In this document: in pieces, positions 1 through 4,917 of the stretch
Layout of the letters: each line of letters begins with the position of its first letter
How positions within the stretch are numbered: position 1 is the first letter of the stretch
NCBI GenBank assembly: GCA_027365715.1
Contig: DAHXLZ010000051.1
Coordinates: 1-5,153, forward strand
Reading direction: 5' to 3'
Length of the DNA: 5,153 nt
DNA from: Methanomassiliicoccales archaeon
GTDB lineage: Archaea; Thermoplasmatota; Thermoplasmata; Sysuiplasmatales; Sysuiplasmataceae
Notes under the pieces: generated by a model
The model's input: the letters and a program-made list of their open reading frames with translations, nothing else
Told to the model about the DNA's origin: nothing
Database searches by the model: none
Program-made: the position numbers and the translations under genes

Positions 1-583
1 GTCCAAGAGCGAATCCCTTGGTGACTATAGAGCCAACCAGATGGGTCATTCGTATGTCAAGAATGAGATGACCCCCTCCAAGCAGGCGTCCCTGAAGCTT
101 TGCAAATTCAGAGTGGGACAGGGCAAAGGCTGCGGTTTCAAGTGTTCTGGCGGCTAAATCCGGTTGAATTTGCTCATGCCTGTTGCGCCTGCGACTCGCT
201 TGTCCGGAAGGTTGTGTTAGTAAATCTATGGACAACTGAAGCAGAATTGAAGTTTCAGGTATGGTAACCGTTTTCACAAGTCTGTGCCGGATATCAGGGT
301 CCGGCATGTAGCCCCGCTGCAACAGCAGTTTAACAATCAGTTGATATCTGTCTTCACCCACGCTTTCTACATCCACCACCCAGTCAGAATCAATCGAACC
401 AATGTGATGAAACTCATTGCCATCTTCTCTATGTTCCATCAAAAGCAGGCAAGGAACCCAGCCTCCAATCAATACCACATTATCTCTATAATCCTGGAGA
501 GCAGCAGCAACTTCCAGTAGTGCAGAATACGCAATCTATACGTTTTCTGAGGCGTACGATTCTATAGTTCTTGGGCCAGGCAT
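1..583 (-). CDS. AbiEii-like nucleotidyltransferase (type IV TA toxin), C-terminus beyond window, in-frame TAG at codon 16
   Basis: Reading the minus strand from ATG at 583-581 gives MPGPRTIESYASENV, then TAG at 538-536, then an uninterrupted frame of 178 codons to the window edge. The downstream part has nucleotidyltransferase hallmarks: VVLIGGWVP (codons 36-44; GG signature) and HIGSIDSDWVVD (codons 60-71; GSxDxD metal-binding motif with D65, D67 and a further D71). Near the edge come a GRLLGGGHLILDIRM strand region and a VTKGFALG segment, which resembles the V-K-x-x-AL element of AbiEii relatives. In the family such enzymes act as type IV toxins that transfer nucleotides to RNA targets; the target here is unknown. 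The ATG lies 4 bases after the stop of the AbiEi-like gene, so the two are surely co-transcribed. If TAG is a true stop, translation could restart only at weak sites (ATT 535, GTG 478) or at ATG 439, and the last would remove the GGW motif. It may therefore be a pseudogene or a readthrough gene. Family call confident; functional state unknown. Confidence 0.8.
536..538 (-). other. In-frame amber (TAG) codon in the nucleotidyltransferase gene
   Basis: The minus-strand codon at 538-536 is TAG. It lies in frame between the ATG at 583, which is correctly placed after the upstream gene, and the conserved LLEVAAALQDYRDNVVLIGG stretch. The flanking residues on both sides look like one continuous N-terminal region. 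TAG is one base away from several sense codons (CAG, AAG, GAG, TTG, TGG, TCG, TAC, TAT), so a point mutation or sequencing error is the simplest cause. In pyrrolysine-using archaea TAG can be read as an amino acid. Confidence 0.85.
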
Positions 584-587
584 TGGA

Positions 588-1661
588 TCAGGCCTTCAGA
601 TTTATCTTCTTTCTAATCATCTCAGCCTGCTCCGATCCTCTTGCAGGATTGCTCAGAAGGTCTGCATAAAGCTGTATGTCTGAAACAACTTCGAACCCTT
701 CGACTTTCCTGGCTTCTTCAAATATTCCGGTGTCTCTGGGAATGACTAAATGAAGATTGCTGCCAGACTCGACCTTTTTGAGATCGAGCTTTTTCATCCA
801 CCAATCAATGTCTCCGTCAATGTAAGTATGGACATCATAAAATCTCGTGTAGGGTGCTATTAAGTAAGCCCCGGAGAACATTGTCAATGCATACCTCCTT
901 CCTTCTGATTCTGACGCCGCACGAGAGATTGCTTTCATAATGGCTTCCGGAGTACGTTCCAGAGAGTAGGTATCCACTATCTGATTCCTGTCGAACTTCA
1001 TCGAGGAAGCCCAATCCTGCAACAATCTTTCCGGATCTACGATTATGATTTTGCGCCTTGCATCTCTGGCAACGTATCCCTTGGCATCCAGCATGGTGGC
1101 CACTTTGTATGCCTCCGCAGGGCTAACTCCTGTTTGCCGGGCAAGTTCTGTAACGGCATAAGCGCGATCGGGATGTGTTATCAGATTTCGGATCACCCGA
1201 CTTGTTTTTGGAGCTGCGAGTCCTCTCAGGATGCGCCGCTCATATTCCGGTGTCTTCGGAGACGTTCGATCGAAAAACACATTTGCAAAACGCAAATATA
1301 CATTACCCGTCAGGTCGATATAACCCATTCCTGCGCTCTTGCACAATTCTCGGGTGGATTCCGTCAGATAAGTTGATGCGAAAACCGGATATGAATTGTC
1401 GATCTCCCTGGTAAGCAGAGACAACCGATAGATTGCATTTTGAGCTATTCGGGGTTCGCCGATGGTCTTCACCTCCACGACAAGAGTGCGCTTCGTCTTT
1501 CCAGCGGTCACACCTACGAGCATATCCGGTCTACCAGTTTTCACAGCTGGCCCCAAGGTAACATTGTCAATCGACATGCTCTCGAGCAACCGTGGTAACT
1601 CTTTCTTCAGGGCCAGGATTGTTTCAATTTCGTTTCTAGGAAGTGATTTACTTAATTTCAT
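588..1661 (-). CDS. AbiEi-family type IV TA antitoxin / transcriptional regulator with PD-(D/E)xK-like N-terminus
   Basis: This 357-residue protein is probably the antitoxin and autorepressor of the AbiE-type pair. Residues 1-125 resemble a restriction-endonuclease-like fold: RPD (P45-D46) and EVK (E63-V64-K65) form a PD-(D/E)xK pattern, followed by the family-typical ELCKSAGMGYIDLTGNVYLRF block (105-125). A winged helix follows at about 153-200 (SRVIRNLITHPDRAYAVTELARQTGVSP). The C-terminal domain (about 200-357) has the APYTRFYDVHTYIDG, VESGSNLHLVIP and IQLYADLLSNPARG blocks that I recognise from AbiEi-type proteins of similar length. The ATG at 1661 is 24 or more bases downstream of a TATA-like box and immediately follows a 20-base palindrome, so a short or absent leader is expected. 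The gene is first in an operon with the nucleotidyltransferase, 4 bases downstream. Whether the nuclease-like motif is catalytic or only structural cannot be told from sequence; AbiEi antitoxins are chiefly known as DNA-binding repressors. Confidence 0.85.
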   Translation of the reverse strand: MKLSKSLPRNEIETILALKKELPRLLESMSIDNVTLGPAVKTGRPDMLVGVTAGKTKRTLVVEVKTIGEPRIAQNAIYRLSLLTREIDNSYPVFASTYLTESTRELCKSAGMGYIDLTGNVYLRFANVFFDRTSPKTPEYERRILRGLAAPKTSRVIRNLITHPDRAYAVTELARQTGVSPAEAYKVATMLDAKGYVARDARRKIIIVDPERLLQDWASSMKFDRNQIVDTYSLERTPEAIMKAISRAASESEGRRYALTMFSGAYLIAPYTRFYDVHTYIDGDIDWWMKKLDLKKVESGSNLHLVIPRDTGIFEEARKVEGFEVVSDIQLYADLLSNPARGSEQAEMIRKKINLKA

Positions 1662-1662
1662 A

Positions 1663-1682
1663 TATTTACCAATTGGTAAATA
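1663..1682. promoter_or_regulatory. Perfect 20-base palindrome, likely AbiEi operator
   Basis: TATTTACCAATTGGTAAATA is its own reverse complement over all 20 bases. It ends one base before the ATG of the AbiEi-like gene and lies just downstream of the TATA-like box, so a bound protein would cover the transcription start. AbiEi antitoxins are known to repress their own operon by binding inverted repeats, and this protein has a winged helix. The operator role is therefore a strong inference; the palindrome itself is directly seen. Confidence 0.75.
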
Positions 1683-1684
1683 AC

Positions 1685-1699
1685 AAATATACTATAAAA
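1685..1699 (-). promoter_or_regulatory. TATA-box region for the AbiE operon
   Basis: On the minus strand the sequence reads TTTTATAGTATATTT, an archaeal TATA-like stretch centred about 30 bases upstream of the ATG at 1661. Initiation some 25-27 bases downstream of the box would give a leader of only a few bases and place the start inside or beside the palindrome. Confidence 0.6.
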
Positions 1700-1718
1700 T
1701 GACGTGTGCACATTTTGC

Positions 1719-1736
1719 TGTAATTCTGAAATTACA
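1719..1736. repeat. Short inverted repeat between the VOC and AbiEi genes
   Basis: TGTAATT and AATTACA are exact 7-base arms around CTGA. The site lies in the 149-base gap downstream of the VOC gene and upstream of the AbiE promoter. It is AT-rich and lacks a following T-run, so it could be a weak hairpin, an accessory operator, or chance. Apart from the AbiE promoter, nothing else was seen in this gap. Confidence 0.3.
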
Positions 1737-1810
1737 AAGATTTTCAGGATATGCTGTGCTGTTGAAAGACACTGGCCCGAATCTCACCGCGGGGTTCCCG
1801 AAAGGATGTA

Positions 1811-2224
1811 TCAGATATGCTCACCCAGTTCTATCCAGATGCCGTTTGTATCGGATATGTGGGCAATTTTCCAGTCACCAATTGTGTACGGGCCGGCGGC
1901 AATTCTAACTCCATTTCTCTTGAATTCCTTCAGCGCAGCATTCAGCCCTCCTTTTGTGAAATCAAATGAAAAACATAGATGGTCCAGTTCTTCTCCGCTG
2001 CGATACTTGCTGTAGAATGGACTGTCGGCCGCATACCAGTTGAGCTCCAGCAGATGCTTTGAGCCTTCACTTTTCAGCTGTGCCCATACCCCTTTTGTTG
2101 CTTCCGTACTTCCCCTGCCCACAAGTTTCATGCCAAGCACGTCTGTGTAGAAACTGATGGACTCATCCATGTCTTTGACCCTTATTCCGGTGTATTCGAA
2201 TTTGAACTGTCTATTACCGCTCAT
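1811..2224 (-). CDS. VOC-family protein (glyoxalase / bleomycin-resistance / dioxygenase superfamily)
   Basis: This 137-residue single-domain-length protein has the two beta-alpha-beta-beta-beta modules of the vicinal-oxygen-chelate fold. Module one begins FEYTGIRVKDMDESISFYTDVLGMKL (9-34) and ends HLLELNWY (57-64). Module two begins ELDHLCFSF (79-87) and ends DTNGIWIELGEH (125-136). Three positions usual for metal ligands are present (E60, H82, E132). The first, normally His at the start of strand one, aligns with Y11. The protein resembles proteins labelled lactoylglutathione lyase-like, but substrate and reaction cannot be assigned, and the Y11 replacement makes classical glyoxalase I activity uncertain. 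ATG at 2224 is preceded by GGGGATGAG at about 2241-2233, a weak Shine-Dalgarno-like run. The gene appears to be a single transcription unit, separated from fic by 297 bases and from abiEi by 149. It is the only metabolic-type gene in the window. Confidence 0.85.
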   Translation of the reverse strand: MSGNRQFKFEYTGIRVKDMDESISFYTDVLGMKLVGRGSTEATKGVWAQLKSEGSKHLLELNWYAADSPFYSKYRSGEELDHLCFSFDFTKGGLNAALKEFKRNGVRIAAGPYTIGDWKIAHISDTNGIWIELGEHI

Positions 2225-2521
2225 CCTGGCTCATCCCCAATATGTTTTTCCGGTGAAGCATGCGGTCAACTCCCTAAATCCGTTCCTATTGTCACCACGC
2301 CATGGGCGCATCGAGTTCGACGGAAATAAAACTGGCGCTTTCACATTCTGGCCAGCAGGAAATCGGGGGCCAGTAGACACGTTCTCATGATGGAGGCAGA
2401 TAAATGCAATTGTGTGCAATCACAGGTAAATTTGTCAGTCAGCCCGGTTGAAAACACTGAGGCTTTGCACGGAGGGATATACATGGAGGACAATAGTTAC
2501 GGAGTCACGCGCGATACAGCA
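2225..2521. other. Intergenic gap between Fic and VOC genes
   Basis: No convincing gene was found. Minus-strand AAAAACATA at about 2250-2242 could be a poor TATA element for the VOC gene, but its distance to the ATG (about 20 bases) is short. A 62-codon minus-strand frame (2419-2231) ends 6 bases before the VOC start but has no recognisable protein character. No T-run terminator for fic is evident. Confidence 0.4.
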
Positions 2522-3601
2522 CTACCTGTCGCCAAACTTCTGCCGATAAATCTCTGCCAGGAACTGAGAACGCAGTCTGTACAATCTGCCTCTGCGCTCA
2601 CCTCGTGCCTCCAGGATGCCTCCTTGCACGAGTTCATCCAGCGACGACCATAGGGTCGGATTGCTGTATCGTCGCTTATTCGGGTAGTCACTTCGGCTGA
2701 ACCAGTTACCATCGCCTGAAAGTACCCACCGCAGAATCGAGCGCGTGCTCTCGCGGCTGAATCTGCTCACAACAGGAGACAGGTTTGCCTGCCTGACCGC
2801 TATCCGATATGCTTTTCTTACTTCACCCACGAAATATCGGCACCAGAGATTGTAGTCTATGCCAGTATTGGTGGTACCGAGCATGTCGTAGTAATGCTCG
2901 CTGCTCCGGAAGAAACACAGGTCCAGAGGAATGACAGAGGCACGAAGACATCCCAAATCCAGCAGCACCGCAACGTTGAGGTAACGACCGAGTCGTCCAT
3001 TGCCATCGACGAAAGGGTGTATCGCCTGAAACTCTGCAAAAAACAGAGCGGCGCTGATGACAGGAGGAAAACCAAACCGATTCGAATGGTACCAATCAAA
3101 TAAGGCATGCAGTTCCGGAAGAACGCGTTCAGGAGGAGTCGGAATAAAGCGAACTGTTTCTCCGACGCCCGTGACTATATAGTTCTGTTTATTTTTCAAT
3201 TCACCTGCAACATCACTGCCCAATATGCCGCCAAAGAGCTCTTTGTGTTTTCGCACTACGCCGTCGACACTAATCTCTGGAAGGCTACCATGTGAGAGGT
3301 TGCTGTACGCCCTGGCCAGTCGGAGAAATCCTTCTTCAGCTGCGGAAGCGGATTGAACTGTACCATCAAGAACCATTCTGGCGCGATCCAGTTCAACCAC
3401 TTCGCCCTCCATTCTCAGACTGGATACGGCATTCCTTAAGCGTGTCATCCCTAGAATGCTCTGGTGCAGCTGAGAAGAAAGTAATTTTGTCTCGATTAAA
3501 CCATCCAGTCTGAGAATATCATTTGCCGGCCGAACGATGTCTTCCGACAATCTGACCTTGGGTCTGAAGCCTTCAGAAGTGTCTCGTTTGGAAACAGGCA
3601 T
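2522..3601 (-). CDS. Fic-domain AMP-transferase, class II-like with N-terminal inhibitory motif and C-terminal winged helix
   Basis: This protein is about 359 residues. Fic enzymes transfer AMP (sometimes other nucleotide groups) from a nucleotide to hydroxyl side chains of target proteins. The full active-site signature HPFVDGNGRLGR is at 195-206, with catalytic His195 and the GNGR anion-binding loop. SLRMEG (61-66) matches the (S/T)xxxE(G/N) inhibitory motif, with Glu65 the predicted inhibitory glutamate, so the enzyme should be self-inhibited in the manner of class II Fic proteins. FIPTPPERVLPELHALFDW (about 152-170) is the usual lead-in to the Fic core. The C-terminus (about 285-345) has a winged-helix look, with a LDELVQGGILE helix and a basic RGERRGRLYRL wing. 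ATG 3601 is preferred over GTG 3607 because a TATA-like box is centred 26 bases upstream of it, implying a leaderless message. It stands alone with no separate antitoxin, consistent with built-in inhibition. Its stop is TAG. Confidence 0.92.
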   Translation of the reverse strand: MPVSKRDTSEGFRPKVRLSEDIVRPANDILRLDGLIETKLLSSQLHQSILGMTRLRNAVSSLRMEGEVVELDRARMVLDGTVQSASAAEEGFLRLARAYSNLSHGSLPEISVDGVVRKHKELFGGILGSDVAGELKNKQNYIVTGVGETVRFIPTPPERVLPELHALFDWYHSNRFGFPPVISAALFFAEFQAIHPFVDGNGRLGRYLNVAVLLDLGCLRASVIPLDLCFFRSSEHYYDMLGTTNTGIDYNLWCRYFVGEVRKAYRIAVRQANLSPVVSRFSRESTRSILRWVLSGDGNWFSRSDYPNKRRYSNPTLWSSLDELVQGGILEARGERRGRLYRLRSQFLAEIYRQKFGDR

Positions 3602-3612
3602 AATCACTTAAC

Positions 3613-3629
3613 AAATATTAGACATATTT
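3613..3629. promoter_or_regulatory. TATA-box region and short inverted repeat of the fic promoter
   Basis: The minus strand reads GTAAATATGTC, a TATA-like box centred near 3627, 26 bases from the ATG at 3601. On the plus strand the arms AAATAT (3613-3618) and ATATTT (3624-3629) form an exact inverted repeat with a 5-base spacer overlapping the box. The repeat is AT-rich, so chance is possible; it could be a site for the Fic protein's own winged helix. Confidence 0.45.
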
Positions 3630-3673
3630 ACTTGTATCGATGGGTAAGTTAACATATTCATTCTTAAAGCACG

Positions 3674-4048
3674 TTATTTGCATCCTTCAGGCACCTGAGC
3701 AGTGGGCCCGTCCTTATCTGTAAGGACTAACTTGCAGACGCGAAAGACGGTGTCTGGTTTGAAGTCGGATGTTATGAGTTTCTGCTCTGTTGCCCTGTGG
3801 CCGGACTCGTGTTGAAACGCCAGAATTGTATCAAATCTTGGACACGCTGTGCAAATAGTCATCGCTAATTCCGCAGACTGTTCGCAGTTGACCTTAGCAG
3901 GAAAACATCGGTAAAGCGGCTCAATCTCGCGCAGAGGCTCATTTCAAAGTGCAAACGGGAAGGGTGAAAGGTGAAGTTCGAAGTCTATGGGAATAATGTG
4001 CCTGGCTGTATGGGAAGACCCGTTGACAAAGGTCACACCGTCTCGCAC
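3674..4048 (-). pseudogene. Possible decayed minus-strand reading frame interrupted by TGA
   Basis: From GTG at 4048 the minus strand encodes 34 residues (including VRDGVTFVNGSSHTARHIIP and FELHLSPFPFAL) before TGA at 3946-3944. The same frame then stays open for 89 codons to TAA at 3676-3674, including PLREIEPLYRCFPAKVNCEQ and TICTACPRF, with a CxxC pair. The second part has an internal ATG at 3862 but no good start near its beginning. The amino-acid texture resembles real protein on both sides of the stop, suggesting a gene remnant or a short gene. I do not recognise any family. A frame of this length can arise by chance, so support is weak. Confidence 0.25.
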
Positions 4049-4057
4049 GATGTGAAT

Positions 4058-4096
4058 AATAAATTTCTAATAAATAGTATGATATAGTTAGCATAT
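4058..4096 (+). promoter_or_regulatory. AT-rich promoter and imperfect palindrome upstream of the antitoxin
   Basis: A very AT-rich run (containing AAATTTCTAATAAATAGTAT) sits 13-50 bases upstream of the GTG start and holds several possible TATA boxes. TATGATATAGTTAGCATA (4078-4095) is an imperfect palindrome with matching TATG/CATA ends and internal TA pairs (12 of 18 positions symmetrical). Ribbon-helix-helix antitoxins usually repress their own promoter at such sites. Exact box and operator cannot be fixed by eye. Confidence 0.4.
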
Positions 4097-4102
4097 AGGT
4101 GA
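4097..4102 (+). promoter_or_regulatory. Shine-Dalgarno AGGTGA for the antitoxin
   Basis: AGGTGA lies 6 bases before the GTG at 4109 and matches the archaeal anti-Shine-Dalgarno core (GGTGA). It is the strongest ribosome-binding site in the window, decides the GTG start, and shows this transcript has a leader, unlike fic. Confidence 0.75.
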
Positions 4103-4108
4103 CTCATA

Positions 4109-4372
4109 GTGAAAGATGAGATAACCACAGTACAGCTGAAGAAATCAGTGGTCAGAGCCCTGAAAGAGATTAAGAAATATCCCAGAGAGACCTACAACGA
4201 GACAATTCTGAGCCTTATGGCCGTTGCCCGGGAGAGAAATGAATTTGATCTGTTCGTCCAGAAAGCTCAGGAATACAAAATGAAAGAACTCTGGGGAGAA
4301 GGGGACTACAGTGGTTGGGAACATGCCTGGACCCGGAGACATAATCATTGCCCGGGTACGGTTTGCCGATGA
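4109..4372 (+). CDS. Ribbon-helix-helix type antitoxin of a MazEF-like pair
   Basis: This 87-residue protein begins with GTG. Residues 5-34 (ITTVQLKKSVVRALKEIKKY, then PRETYNETI) fit a short ribbon-helix-helix DNA-binding domain: a beta strand with alternating residues, a lysine-rich helix, and the YPRETYNE turn typical of archaeal VapB/MazE-like antitoxins. The acidic/aromatic tail KMKELWGEGDYSGWEHAW (about 56-73) resembles the toxin-neutralising segment of such antitoxins. It directly precedes and overlaps the MazF-like toxin gene by 50 bases, consistent with translational coupling. The last residues (about 72-87, TRRHNHCPGTVCR) are encoded within the overlap and look unlike family tails, so they may be a non-conserved extension. 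The role is to neutralise the toxin and probably repress the operon. Confidence 0.8.
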   Translation: MKDEITTVQLKKSVVRALKEIKKYPRETYNETILSLMAVARERNEFDLFVQKAQEYKMKELWGEGDYSGWEHAWTRRHNHCPGTVCR

Positions 4373-4637
4373 CCAGGGTTCAAAGATTCGACCGGCACTG
4401 GTATTGTTTGAAGAGCCCGGCAACGTCGTGATTGCAGGTGTTACAACCAATTTGCGTATGAAAGGGATGCCGATTTCCAAAAGCGAAGGTGCAGCACAGG
4501 ACAGTGTAATCAAACTGAATTACATATTTACGATAACAAACGACGTCGTGCTAAAAACGGTGTTCCATCTCTGCAGTGAGAAGAAGAGAATGGTACTGAA
4601 GGAGCTCATAGAGAATTTCGAGGCCCTCCGTTCCTGA
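4323..4637 (+). CDS. MazF/PemK-like endoribonuclease toxin
   Basis: This 104-residue protein starts at ATG 4323; GTG 4311 is possible but adds only VGN-type residues before the usual family start. MazF toxins are ribosome-independent mRNA interferases that cleave RNA at short sequences. The opening PGPGDIIIARVRFADDQGSK matches the family's GDI-x-x-x-x-F-x-F-x-D-x-x-G-x-K start, followed by IRPALVL (22-28) with the conserved active-site Arg23, then AGVTTN (38-43) carrying the conserved Ser/Thr position. DSVIKLNYIFTI (60-71) is the usual fourth-strand block with the DSxVKL pattern. Length is normal for the family, and no key residue appears missing, so activity is plausible. It is second in an operon with the antitoxin, whose gene it overlaps. 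Confidence 0.88.
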   Translation: MPGPGDIIIARVRFADDQGSKIRPALVLFEEPGNVVIAGVTTNLRMKGMPISKSEGAAQDSVIKLNYIFTITNDVVLKTVFHLCSEKKRMVLKELIENFEALRS

Positions 4638-4917
4638 TACTGTTCTGCACCCAGTTCTAAAGTCCGGGAAGGGTAAAAGCAAGATCACAGTTGTGCAACC
4701 CCTGAAAGAAAGCAGAGCAAAGATCATGCCCAGACCAACCCCCTGGGGCCGCCAGGCCCCGGCAGGAAAACCGTTCCAAAGAGCCAAAAAGGCAGGGTTG
4801 TTCACGTACGTTGGAGACCGCTTCGGCCATGATCCTTACTGCACTTCTCATTATTTCTGATGCTGTGCAACCTGTTGCAGCAGGGCCGGGTTTATTCTAC
4901 CTTCATTCCCTTCCCGG
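4638..4917. other. Convergent intergenic stretch between mazF-like and vapC-like genes
   Basis: No confident gene was found in the 280 bases where the two genes converge. A plus-strand 44-codon frame (4726-4860, ending CTSHYF) and a minus-strand 64-codon frame (4851-4657) were judged chance. A 14-base near-palindrome TGCAACCTGTTGCA lies at 4866-4879 and a GC-rich hairpin at 4743-4762. Neither is followed by a clear T-run. Confidence 0.45.
4743..4762. terminator. GC-rich stem-loop in the convergent gap, possible bidirectional terminator
   Basis: CTGGGGCC and GGCCCCGG form an 8-pair stem (6 GC pairs, a G-U wobble and a closing C-G) around a GCCA loop. It is the strongest hairpin I see and sits about 105 bases after the MazF-like stop. 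No long T-tract follows on the plus strand; on the minus strand a T5 run (4790-4786) lies before rather than after it. Termination is an inference. Confidence 0.3.

Larger units (their letters stand above)
3602..4108. other. Divergent intergenic region between fic and the MazEF-like operon
   Basis: This 507-base stretch carries promoters at both ends: the fic TATA element near 3627 reading left, and an AT-rich promoter at about 4058-4096 reading right. Between them I see only the possible decayed frame described separately (3674-4048). No RNA gene, repeat array or mobile-element end was found. Confidence 0.5.

Noticed and set aside
284..520. Plus-strand 78-codon frame
   Set aside because: It lies antisense to the nucleotidyltransferase frame, which carries recognisable motifs; this frame has no protein-family character.
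1134..1414. Overlapping plus-strand frames of about 80 codons
   Set aside because: Both are antisense to the well-supported AbiEi-like gene.
2231..2419. Minus-strand 62-codon frame ending 6 bases before the VOC gene
   Set aside because: Position would suit an operon partner, but the translation shows no domain-like features and no ribosome-binding site; probably chance.
3971..4087. Plus-strand GTG-started 38-codon frame
   Set aside because: It is the exact complementary register of the possible minus-strand remnant and ends inside the AT-rich promoter; no family recognised.
4145..4513. Minus-strand 122-codon frame
   Set aside because: It is antisense to the antitoxin and toxin genes, both of which have clear family signatures.
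4657..4851. Minus-strand frames of 64 and 84 codons in and around the convergent gap
   Set aside because: The translations are rich in Cys, Leu and Gly without motif structure, and one runs antisense into the toxin gene.
4726..4860. Plus-strand 44-codon frame with VGDRFGHDP
   Set aside because: The segment faintly recalls nucleotide-sugar enzyme motifs, but the frame is short, has no ribosome-binding site and no further match.
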